Program-made: the position numbers and the translations under genes
Notes under the pieces: generated by a model
What the model saw: the letters and a program-made list of their open reading frames with translations, nothing else
Database searches by the model: none
Told to the model about the DNA's origin: nothing
DNA from: DASQMT01 sp963835735
Lineage (GTDB): Bacteria; Actinomycetota; Thermoleophilia; Solirubrobacterales; Solirubrobacteraceae
Length of the DNA stretch: 64,000 nucleotides
Assembly: GCA_963835735.1 (NCBI GenBank)
Contig: CAWIGP010000007.1
Coordinates: 434,001-498,000, forward strand
Direction of reading: 5' to 3'
Part shown: positions 7,107 to 16,365 of the stretch, piece by piece
How the letters are laid out: the number at the start of each line of letters is the position of its first letter
How positions within the stretch are numbered: position 1 is the stretch's first letter

Positions 7107-8032
7107 CCGACCTCCTCGAGCGCGTCCGCGCCGGCGGCCTGCTCGAGCCGGGCCGCCAGGTGCTCGTGATGCTCTCCGGCGGGCGCGACTCCGTCTGCCT
7201 GCTCGACGTCGCCGTGCGGCTCGCGGGCGCGCCCCAGGTGAGCGCGCTGCACTGCAACTACGGACTGCGGGCCGAGGCCGGCGCCGACGAGGCGCATTGC
7301 GCCGCGCTGTGCGAGCGGCTCGGGGTCCCGCTCCACGTCGAGCGCCCGCGTGAGCCGATCGGCAACGTCCAGGCGTGGGCGCGCGAACAGCGCTACGGCG
7401 CGGCCCGCCGGCTCGCGCCCGACGGCGACGTCGCCGCGGGCCATACGGCGTCCGACCAGGTAGAGACCGTGCTCTACCGGCTCGCCGCCTCGCCCGGCCG
7501 GCGCGCGCTGCTCGGCATGGCGCCGCGCGACGGGCGGCTGATCCGCCCGCTGCTCGGCGTCAGCCGCGCGGAGACCGCCGCGCATTGCGAGACCCGCGGG
7601 CTTGCCTGGCGCGAGGACGCGTCCAATGCCGAGTACGCCCGCGGCCGCGTACGGCACGAGCTGCTGCCGGCACTGCGGCGGATCCATCCGGCGGCGGAGG
7701 CGAACGTGCTGCGGACGCTCGAGCTGCTGCGCGACGAGGCCGCCGTGCTCGACGCGGCCGTCGACGAGGCGCTCGCCGCTGCGGGCGATCCACCCGCGCT
7801 CGACGCCCTGCGGGCGCTGCCGCCCGCGCTGCGCCGGCTCGCGCTGCAGCGGCTCGCCGATCGCGCGGGCGGTCCCTCGATCGCGCACCGCGCTGACGAG
7901 GTGCTCGCGCTGCACGAGGGCGGCGCGCTGGACGTCGGCGGCGGACTGCGGGCCGAGGTCCGCGGCGGCGCGCTGCGCTTCGGGCGCAGCAAGGGACCGG
8001 CGGCGCCGCGCACCGACCGCGCACCTTCGTAG
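7103..8032 (+). CDS. tilS: tRNA(Ile)-lysidine synthase
   Basis: TilS is an ATP-dependent enzyme that converts the wobble cytidine of the CAU-anticodon tRNA-Ile to lysidine, so that it reads AUA. The protein has 309 residues. The N-type ATP pyrophosphatase loop SGGRDS is at about residues 29-34, followed by ALHCNYGLR and AAGHTASDQVETVLYRL (the HTxxDQxET signature). It is on the short side for the family, with a reduced C-terminal substrate domain ending in a proline/arginine tail. The start ATG overlaps the cyclase stop, and hpt begins 2 bases after its stop. This tilS-hpt-ftsH order is widely conserved in Gram-positive bacteria and supports the call. Confidence 0.93.
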   Translation: MTDLLERVRAGGLLEPGRQVLVMLSGGRDSVCLLDVAVRLAGAPQVSALHCNYGLRAEAGADEAHCAALCERLGVPLHVERPREPIGNVQAWAREQRYGAARRLAPDGDVAAGHTASDQVETVLYRLAASPGRRALLGMAPRDGRLIRPLLGVSRAETAAHCETRGLAWREDASNAEYARGRVRHELLPALRRIHPAAEANVLRTLELLRDEAAVLDAAVDEALAAAGDPPALDALRALPPALRRLALQRLADRAGGPSIAHRADEVLALHEGGALDVGGGLRAEVRGGALRFGRSKGPAAPRTDRAPS

Positions 8033-8033
8033 G

Positions 8034-8579
8034 ATGCCCGGCCTAGTGCTGCGCGATCCCAGCATCGGAGAGATCCTCGTCCAGGCGGACGACCTCCAGC
8101 ATCGCGTGCGCCAACTGGGCGAGGAGATCACGCGCGACTATGCCGGCAAGGACCTGCTGCTGATCGGCGTGCTCAAGGGCGCCGTCTTCTTCCTCGCCGA
8201 CCTGATGCGCGAGATCGAGTGCCCGTGCGAGGTCGACTTCATGGCGGTCGCGTCCTACGGCAGCGCGACCGAGTCCTCCGGCGTCGTGCGCATCCTCAAG
8301 GACCTCGACACGCCGATCGAGGGGCGTGACGTGCTGATCGTCGAGGACATCGTCGACTCGGGCCTGACGCTCCAGTACCTGCTGCGCACGCTCGAGGCCC
8401 GCGGGCCCGCCTCGCTGGAGGTCTGCGCGCTGCTGACCAAGCCCGAGCGCCGCACCGTCGACCTGCCCACGCGCTACATCGGCTTCGAGATCCCGGACAA
8501 GTTCGCGATCGGCTACGGCCTCGATCACGCGGAGCGTTATCGCAACCTCCCCTACGTGGCTGCGTTATCTGTCACATAA
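8034..8579 (+). CDS. hpt: Hypoxanthine phosphoribosyltransferase
   Basis: This purine salvage enzyme joins hypoxanthine (and usually guanine) with PRPP to give IMP or GMP. It has 181 residues, the normal length. The PRPP-binding loop VLIVEDIVDSGLTL is intact, including the acidic pair, and LLIGVLKGAVFFLADL and VDFMAVASYG match the family's early strands. It starts one base after the tilS stop and is followed by about 109 non-coding bases before ftsH, so it closes the tilS operon or reads on into ftsH. Start ATG 8034 is chosen for length and spacing. Confidence 0.95.
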   Translation: MPGLVLRDPSIGEILVQADDLQHRVRQLGEEITRDYAGKDLLLIGVLKGAVFFLADLMREIECPCEVDFMAVASYGSATESSGVVRILKDLDTPIEGRDVLIVEDIVDSGLTLQYLLRTLEARGPASLEVCALLTKPERRTVDLPTRYIGFEIPDKFAIGYGLDHAERYRNLPYVAALSVT

Positions 8580-8688
8580 GGGGCGTGCCCACAGTGGTCC
8601 GCCTCGAGCCGTGGCCCGTATCCGACAAGACAGCCGCCATTAAGCCCTGCAAGCGTGGCGACGACCCGCTGATACCTTAGGACGACAC

Positions 8689-10689
<2,001 letters not shown>

Positions 10690-11334
10690 CTACTCGCTCA
10701 GCGAGAAGGGCGGGTAGCGGTCGGTGACGAGCAGGAATGCGTACGCGGTCACGCGCACGCTCCAGCGACCGACACCGACGACGAAGTCGAACAGGCCGCG
10801 TGGGTAGCGGCCGGTGAACAGGATCGCGAACCAGGCGATCACGATGCACACGATCGCGGCGATACCGAGGAACGCGAGCACGATGTAGTGCGGGATCGCG
10901 AGGAGCCACTTGACCAGCGGCAGCCAGCGGTTGAGGTCGTTCCGCGCGTCGGGGTGCGGCATGTCCAGGCGCAGCGACTGGGCATCGTCGGTCGAGGGGT
11001 AGCGGTCGTCGAGCAGCGCGCCGTACAGGGCGACCCGTGACGAGAACCGCGTCAGCTCGAGGTTCCAATCGAACCACCAGCGCGGGTACTTCTGGCGGAA
11101 CAGGATCATCAGCAGCGGGCCGGCGACGAGAACGCCGCCGGCGCCGACCACGAGCGTCCCGCTGGTGTCGGCCGCGCCCTCGCTGCCGTACCAGTTCCAC
11201 GAGCCGCCCCCGGAGACCACCGCGAGGACGATCGCGACCGGGATGATCGTGAAGGCCCGGAAGAACGTCGTCAGACGGTTGAGGTCGCGGTCCGGGTACG
11301 CAACCTCGAGCTGGACGGGGTAGGTGTCGGGCAT
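10690..11334 (-). CDS. DUF4389 membrane protein
   Basis: The protein has 214 residues and matches the DUF4389 pattern: an N-terminal YPVQLEVAYPDRDLNRLTTFFR, hydrophobic helices around 26-45, 60-80, 145-170 and 180-205, and the repeated short motif YPRWWFDW / YPRGLFDF. Such proteins occur throughout Actinomycetota, often two domains in one chain, and have no assigned function. Both halves carry the RxKYPRxxFD or GRYPRxLFD motif, suggesting an internal duplication. It converges on ftsH tail to tail with no spacer, and the upstream glycosyltransferase gene on the same strand is 33 bases away. Confidence 0.75.
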   Translation of the reverse strand: MPDTYPVQLEVAYPDRDLNRLTTFFRAFTIIPVAIVLAVVSGGGSWNWYGSEGAADTSGTLVVGAGGVLVAGPLLMILFRQKYPRWWFDWNLELTRFSSRVALYGALLDDRYPSTDDAQSLRLDMPHPDARNDLNRWLPLVKWLLAIPHYIVLAFLGIAAIVCIVIAWFAILFTGRYPRGLFDFVVGVGRWSVRVTAYAFLLVTDRYPPFSLSE

Positions 11335-11367
11335 GTCCGCACGGTACGACCCGGGGCGGCGGCCCGC

Positions 11368-12780
11368 TCAACAGGTCGCGTAGACCCGCCAGCCGGCGTT
11401 CGCGGCGACCTCGGCGTAGCCCGGCGGCACCGGAGGCAGCACGCGCGGCGGCTGGCCCTCGCCGCCGCCCCCTATCCACGACTCGCTCGTCTCGGTCGGC
11501 GTGACGAGCGTGCCCGCGGCCGGCGCCGCTCCGGCCTCGACGAAGGCGTCGGGCTCGGCGCCGGTCCACAGCGCGAGGTAGGGGATCGGGCGGATCGTGG
11601 GCACCGCGACGGGCCCGCAGTCGCGGATCGCCGCGCGGGCGTCGCCGCGTGCCAGCTCCTCCAGCTGGCGGCCGTCGTCGACCAGGCGGCCGCGTACGTC
11701 CGCGTACTCGGCCGCGTCGAACGGTAGGCCGGCGGCGAGCAGCACGAGTCCCGCGATGCCCGCGGCGCGCCAACGCGGGCCGAGCACGAGCCAGCCGAGC
11801 CCGCCGATGCCGGTGCAGACGGCTATCGCCGCGGCGAGGCCCGCGAGGTAGCGCGGCTGCAGCGAGAGCCCCGCGAGCGCGAGTACCAGGAACCCGCCGC
11901 CGAGCAGCACGAGCACGGCCACGAGCCCCCACATCCGTTGCCGCGCGGCGACGAGGCCGGCGACCAGCCCGAGCAAGCCGACGATGAGCGCCGGCGTCCC
12001 GAGCAGGAAGTTGAGATGGCGCGGGAGCTGCTCGACCGCCTCGGCTGCGCCGGTCGGGCGGTCGAGCAGCTCGGTGCCGGTGCGCGTGTGGTGCAGCGAC
12101 CACAGCGCGTCGCCGGTCACGGCGAGGTCGGACAGCGCCCACAGCAGCGGGCCCGAGGCCGCGAACGCGGCGAGCGGGAGGAGCGCGTGCGGCGGTCGTC
12201 CGCGGGCGACGAACGCGAGATAGGCCGCCGACAGCAGCCACGCTTCCGGGCGCAGGAGGCCCGCGAGTGCGAGCAGGCCGAGCACGAGCGCCTCGCGTGA
12301 GCCGGCGGGTCGGCCGCGCGCGGGTGAGCTGGGCGCGGTCGGCTTGGCGCCCAGGGCGACCACCGCGGCCCAGGCCGCCAGTGCTGCGGCCGGGATGTCC
12401 GCGTCGCCGAGGTAGGCGAGCTCGATCAGGTGTGGGCGCGTGATCACGACCGCCGCGGCGAGCGCGCCGACCGGCGCGCAGAACAACAGCTCGCCGACCC
12501 GGAACACGCCCGCCGCGAGCAGCGCGAGCGAGAGCAGCGAGAGCGCGCGCATCGCCTCGTCGGCCGCCTGTCCGAGCAGCGACAACGGGGCGGAGACGAG
12601 CACCTGCAGCGGATGCGGCGTGGGCGCGAGCCGCACCTCGTACTGCGGCAGCTGCCCGTCGAGCAGCTCCCGCCCCCAGACGAGCTGGTACGCCGTGTCG
12701 TAGCCGAGCCGGGCGTCGGCGGCGGCGGCGTAGAGCAGCGCGGAGGCCGCGACGACCACGATCCAGCGGCCCCTCGTCAC
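11368..12780 (-). CDS. Polytopic GT-C-type glycosyltransferase-like membrane protein
   Basis: The protein has 470 residues from the GTG at 12780 (VTRGRWIVVV), chosen because the hydrophobic first helix starts there. Ten or more hydrophobic segments alternate with short loops, followed by a soluble C-terminal tail rich in Gly/Pro. The first outer loop has acidic residues after helix 1 (ARLGYDTAYQLVWGREL), the place where GT-C enzymes bind polyprenyl-linked sugar donors. This fits lipid-linked mannosyl- or arabinosyltransferase-like proteins, but no family-specific motif is visible. It is divergent from folP with 42 bases between the starts, so the promoters overlap or face each other. Confidence 0.6.
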   Translation of the reverse strand: MTRGRWIVVVAASALLYAAAADARLGYDTAYQLVWGRELLDGQLPQYEVRLAPTPHPLQVLVSAPLSLLGQAADEAMRALSLLSLALLAAGVFRVGELLFCAPVGALAAAVVITRPHLIELAYLGDADIPAAALAAWAAVVALGAKPTAPSSPARGRPAGSREALVLGLLALAGLLRPEAWLLSAAYLAFVARGRPPHALLPLAAFAASGPLLWALSDLAVTGDALWSLHHTRTGTELLDRPTGAAEAVEQLPRHLNFLLGTPALIVGLLGLVAGLVAARQRMWGLVAVLVLLGGGFLVLALAGLSLQPRYLAGLAAAIAVCTGIGGLGWLVLGPRWRAAGIAGLVLLAAGLPFDAAEYADVRGRLVDDGRQLEELARGDARAAIRDCGPVAVPTIRPIPYLALWTGAEPDAFVEAGAAPAAGTLVTPTETSESWIGGGGEGQPPRVLPPVPPGYAEVAANAGWRVYATC

Positions 12781-12822
12781 GGCGCGGGAGTCTCCCAGGT
12801 GGCGCCGCGGTACGGTCCGTGC

Positions 12823-13655
12823 GTGTTCCGCATCATGGGCGTCGTCAACGTCACGCCGGACTCGTTCTCCGACGGCGGTGCGTTCCTGGATCGCGATGCG
12901 GCGGTCCGGCACGGCCTGCGGCTCGCGTTCGAGGGCGCGGACCTGCTCGACGTCGGCGGCGAGTCCACCCGCCCGGGCGCCGACCCGGTGCCCGAGCGCG
13001 AGGAGCATGACCGCGTGATCCCGGTGATCGAGGGGATCCGCGCGGCAACGCCGGCGTGCGGATCTCGATCGACACGTCCAAGGCGGCCGTGGCCGCCGCC
13101 GCGCTGGACGCCGGGGCCGACTATGTCAACGACGTCACGGCGCTGCGCGGCGACCCCGAGATGCCGGCGCTCGTCGCCGAGCGCGGCGTCGACGTGTGCC
13201 TGATGCACATGCTCGGCACGCCGCGGACGATGCAGTCAGAGGCCCGCTACGACGACGTCGTCGCCGACGTCAAGGCGTTCCTGGCCGCCCGCATCGAGGC
13301 GGCCACCGCGGCGGGCATCGCGCTCGAGCGGATCGAGGTCGATCCCGGCATCGGGTTCGCCAAGACGACCGACCACAACCTCGAGCTGCTCCTTCGCCTG
13401 CGCGAGCTGACCGAGCTCGGCCGGCCGATCGTGCTCGGCACTTCCCGCAAGTCGTTTCTCGGCCGGATCACCGGCCGCGAGACGGCCGAGCGGATGCCCG
13501 CCACGCTGGCCACCGTGGTGATGGGCTACGAGCGCGGCGCGCAGGTGTTCCGCGTGCACGACGTCGCCCCGGCTCGCGACGCCCTCGCTGTGGCGGCTGC
13601 TACGTTGGCGCGCGGATGGCCGACGACGCCGAGGACTACGACGACGACGACCTGA
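12823..13655 (+). pseudogene. folP: Dihydropteroate synthase, broken by an apparent one-base deletion
   Basis: DHPS condenses DHPP with p-aminobenzoate in folate synthesis. The N-terminal part, from GTG 12823 (FRIMGVVNVTPDSFSDGG, then DVGGESTRPGA), reads in one frame to about 13050. The rest (VRISIDTSKAAVAAAALDAGA, FAKTTDHNLELL, GTSRKSFLGRI) reads in another. Restoring one G or C within CCGGCGTGCGG (13051-13060) would give an uninterrupted EGIRAATPA-VRISIDTSK and a normal length near 277 residues. All active-site blocks survive, folB follows with a 40-base overlap, and the gene is normally essential, so a sequence error is more likely than true loss. No slippery heptamer typical of programmed frameshifting is seen at the site. 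Confidence 0.88.
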
Positions 13656-14047
13656 CCGACGACGAGGAATCCGAGGGTCCGGAGGTCGGGGTCTCGATCG
13701 AGATCGTCGGGCTATCGCTCTACACGCACCACGGCGTCACCGCCGCCGAGCGGGAGATCGGCCAGCGCCTGGTGCTCGACGTGCGCTTCGACGTCGGCGA
13801 GCCCGACGCGCTCGTCACCGACCGCGTCGAGGACACCGTCGACTACGGCGAGGTCTGCCAGGTCATCGCGCTGATCGCGCAGCAGCGCTCCTACAAGACG
13901 CTCGAGCGGCTCTGCGCGGTGATCGCCGACCGGCTCGCGTCGCAGTTCGGCGCCGACAGCGTGACCGTGAAGGCGTCCAAGCCGGAGCCGCCGATCCCGC
14001 TTCCCGTGGAAGAGGTTTCGGTCGAGGTCTGGCGCGAGGAACGCTAA
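13616..14047 (+). CDS. folB: Dihydroneopterin aldolase
   Basis: FolB cleaves 7,8-dihydroneopterin to the hydroxymethylpterin precursor and glycolaldehyde in folate synthesis. The core (about residues 25-140) shows IVGLSLYTHHGVTAAEREIGQRLVLDV split over strands, TVDYGEVC, TLERLC and VTVKASKPEPPI, all family hallmarks. The unusual part is a 22-residue N-terminal extension made almost only of Asp, Glu and a few polar residues. It arises where the gene overlaps the end of folP, so it may be a by-product of the overlap. An internal start would be needed to avoid it, and none is obvious before EVGVSIEIV. It converges on the PhoD gene with a 4-base stop overlap. Confidence 0.92.
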   Translation: MADDAEDYDDDDLTDDEESEGPEVGVSIEIVGLSLYTHHGVTAAEREIGQRLVLDVRFDVGEPDALVTDRVEDTVDYGEVCQVIALIAQQRSYKTLERLCAVIADRLASQFGADSVTVKASKPEPPIPLPVEEVSVEVWREER

Positions 14048-15669
14048 CTCGCAGTTCCCTTGATCGACGTCTGACCGCGCCCGAGCTTCCAGTGGAAGCC
14101 GGTGTCCGGGAGCGTGCCGAAATTGCGCTCCTTGACGGTCCACATCCGCTTCAGGGTCACGTGGAAAGCCGACTGGGACGCGCTCACGATGCCGTAGCCG
14201 TGGCGGTCGAGGTCGAGCCCGTCGAGCCACGGGTTGAGCGCCCGGTAGTAGGCCATGATGTCCGGCGGCGTGTGCGGATCGATGCTGCCGGGGACGAGCT
14301 GCCCGCCCGCGAGGCGGTAGTTGGTCTCGCCGACCGACGCCGAGGTGATCGAGCCGGAAGCGAACTCCGCGGCGACCGGTGGGCCGGTGCCCATGCCGGT
14401 GCCGACGTCGCCCGCCATGACCGTGTGCACGTCGCCGGCGAGGAAGATCACGTCCTTGATCCCGCGCTGGGCGATGTGCTGGAGCAGTTCCTCGCGCTCG
14501 CGCGGATAGCCCTGCCAGGAGTCGAAGCGCTGGTACTGCCCGTCGTGCACCCGGTTGGGCATGATCAGCGACTGGCCGCCGACCACCTTCCACGCAGCCG
14601 GCGACGCGGCGAGGCGCGACTTGAGGAATCCCAGCTGGCGCCGCCCGAGCATCGTGCGTGCCCGGTCCCAGCTCCGGCACGGGAACGACAGCGCATCGCT
14701 GCAGGGCTGGTCATCGCGGTACTGGCGCTGGTCGAGCATCGTCAGCTCCATGGTGCGGCCGTACCGCTGCGACCGGTAGATCTGCGACCGCCCCCGCGCG
14801 AACACCGGCATCGACTCGAAGAACGCGTGGTAGGCGGCGTCGCGGCGTGCGCGCGAGAAGCGCCGGCGCAGCGGCAGTCCCCCGTCGTCGGCGCTGTTGG
14901 CGTAGTTGTTCTGCACCTCGTGGTCGTCCCAGGTCGCGACGACGGGCAGCATCTGGTGCATGCCGCGCAGCGAGGAGTCCGTGCGATAGAGCGCGTACTT
15001 GGCCCGGTACTCGGGCAGCGTGGCCGCCTCGCGCAGCGTCGTCGGGTAGTACGGGTTCGGCTTGCCGATCCCGTCTGCGCGGACCGCGCGCCCGCCGCCG
15101 ACCTCATCGTTGACCTCCGCGTAGATGTAGTCGCCGAGCGAGACGACGAAGTCGAGGTCCTCCCGCGCGAGCGCGGCGTAGGCGTTGTAGAAGCCGTGCG
15201 TGAAGTCCGCGCAGGAGAAGAATCCGAAGCGGACGGTCTCGCGCGAGTCGGGCGGGAGCGCGGTCTGGAAGCGGCCGACCGGACTGTGGCGGTCGCGCGT
15301 CTCGAAGCGGTAGTAGTAGCGCTTGTGCGGCTTGAGCCCGGTGATGCGCGCCTTGACCGAGTGGTTGACGGCGGGCGTCGTGAGGATGTCGCGTCGCGCG
15401 ATCACGCGCCGGAAGCCGGGGTCGCGGGCGACCTCGAGCCGGACGCGCCCCGCCCCGCCCACGTCGTCGACGACCGTCAGCAGCGTGATCGCGTCGGGCG
15501 ACGGGTCTCCCGACATCACGCCCTGCGCGAATCGCCCGCCGCGCAGCATGTCCTTCGGCCGCCGCTCCTTCCGCTTGGCGGCGAGCGCGTCCTGCGGCGC
15601 GAGCACCGCGACAGCCGCGACGGTGCCGGAGCGGGCGAGGAACTGCCGTCGCGTCTCCATCACCCGCAT
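14044..15669 (-). CDS. Tat-exported PhoD-like alkaline phosphatase/phosphodiesterase
   Basis: The protein has about 541 residues starting MRVMETRRQFLARSG. The twin-arginine RRQFL followed by a hydrophobic stretch and AAKR marks a Tat signal. An N-terminal Ig/fibronectin-like domain (about 45-130; GVMSGDPSPDAITL) precedes the metallophosphatase domain: FFSCADF, SLGDYIY, TWDDHEVQNNY, DQRQYRDDQPC and FLAGDVHTV carry the Fe/Ca-binding Asp, Asn and His residues typical of PhoD. Outside the cell it would release phosphate from phosphodiesters or teichoic-acid-like polymers. It splits the folate genes folB and folK and is divergent from the TetR gene, sharing a 70-base promoter region with it. No PHO box could be recognised. 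Confidence 0.88.
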   Translation of the reverse strand: MRVMETRRQFLARSGTVAAVAVLAPQDALAAKRKERRPKDMLRGGRFAQGVMSGDPSPDAITLLTVVDDVGGAGRVRLEVARDPGFRRVIARRDILTTPAVNHSVKARITGLKPHKRYYYRFETRDRHSPVGRFQTALPPDSRETVRFGFFSCADFTHGFYNAYAALAREDLDFVVSLGDYIYAEVNDEVGGGRAVRADGIGKPNPYYPTTLREAATLPEYRAKYALYRTDSSLRGMHQMLPVVATWDDHEVQNNYANSADDGGLPLRRRFSRARRDAAYHAFFESMPVFARGRSQIYRSQRYGRTMELTMLDQRQYRDDQPCSDALSFPCRSWDRARTMLGRRQLGFLKSRLAASPAAWKVVGGQSLIMPNRVHDGQYQRFDSWQGYPREREELLQHIAQRGIKDVIFLAGDVHTVMAGDVGTGMGTGPPVAAEFASGSITSASVGETNYRLAGGQLVPGSIDPHTPPDIMAYYRALNPWLDGLDLDRHGYGIVSASQSAFHVTLKRMWTVKERNFGTLPDTGFHWKLGRGQTSIKGTAS

Positions 15670-15701
15670 GACAACACGAAGCGCCGACGGACGTTGCGCC
15701 C

Positions 15702-15730
15702 TTGACATTGGAGTGAGTGATTACTAACCT
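15702..15730 (+). promoter_or_regulatory. Promoter and operator of the TetR gene
   Basis: TTGACA (15702-15707) is spaced 17 bases from TAACCT (15725-15730), predicting a transcript start within a base or two of the GTG at 15739, i.e. a leaderless mRNA. GTGAGTGATTACT (15713-15725) fills the spacer and matches, inverted and at 11 of 13 positions, the site before the MMPL gene. This is good evidence for autoregulation by the TetR protein. Confidence 0.7.
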
Positions 15731-15738
15731 GCGCCTCG

Positions 15739-16305
15739 GTGACCACGATCCGTACACGAAAGTCCGCCGAGGAGCGGCGCGAGGAGATCGTCGCGATCGC
15801 GATCGAGCAGTTCGCGGTGAACGGCTACAAGGGCACGTCGACGGAGGCGATCGCCCGCGAGGCCGGGATCTCGCAGCCCTACCTGTTCCGGCTGTTCAAG
15901 ACCAAGCGGGACCTGTTCCTCGCCAGCTTCGAGGTCTCGCACCAGCGGATCTTCGACACGTTCCAGGACGCGGCGCGGGGCGTGCCCAAGGAGGAGGCGC
16001 TCGCGCATATGGGCCCCGCCTACGTCCGGATGCTGAGCAGCGACACGTCGCTGCGGCTGTTCCAGATGCAGACGTACGCGGCGTGCTCGGATCCGGTGAT
16101 CCAGGCGCGCGTGCGCGAGTGCTACGGCGAGATCGTCAAGCTGGTCACCAGGCTCTCGGGCGCCCCGCCCGAGGCCGTCTGGGATTTCTTCGCGCACGGG
16201 ATGCTGCTGAACGTGATCGCCTCGCTCGACCTGCCGGCGATCGCCGACCAGGAGCCGTGGGCCAAAGCGTGGTCGGAGCCGTTCGAGCTGATCCGGATCG
16301 GCTGA
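15739..16305 (+). CDS. TetR-family repressor of an adjacent MMPL pump
   Basis: The protein has 188 residues. The N-terminal helix-turn-helix (about 10-55) reads RREEIVAIAIEQFAVNGYKGTS, then AIAREAGISQPYLFRLFKTK, the classical TetR DNA-binding block. The C-terminal ligand/dimer domain is helical and variable. The pump gene lies 60 bases downstream on the same strand, and two copies of the same 13-base operator lie in front of the repressor and of the pump. The likely system is ligand binding that releases repression of a transporter and its coupled thioesterase. The ligand is unknown; a fatty acid, lipid or hydrophobic drug would fit the MMPL partner. Confidence 0.9.
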   Translation: MTTIRTRKSAEERREEIVAIAIEQFAVNGYKGTSTEAIAREAGISQPYLFRLFKTKRDLFLASFEVSHQRIFDTFQDAARGVPKEEALAHMGPAYVRMLSSDTSLRLFQMQTYAACSDPVIQARVRECYGEIVKLVTRLSGAPPEAVWDFFAHGMLLNVIASLDLPAIADQEPWAKAWSEPFELIRIG

Positions 16306-16335
16306 CGGCAACCCCTTTTTTTCGCCCGCAAGCAA

Positions 16336-16348
16336 AGTAATCGGTCAC
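16336..16348 (+). promoter_or_regulatory. Second TetR operator, before the MMPL gene
   Basis: AGTAATCGGTCAC is the reverse-complement match (11 of 13) of the operator in the TetR promoter. It lies 18 bases upstream of the pump start and just before the ribosome site AGGAG (16354-16358). Its position would block transcription entering the pump gene. Confidence 0.6.
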
Positions 16349-16365
16349 AACCTCAGGAGTCGTCG

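Noticed and set aside
13051..13060. Programmed -1 frameshifting in folP
   Set aside because: No X XXY YYZ slippery site and no clear downstream pseudoknot are seen. A one-base error explains the break with less assumption.
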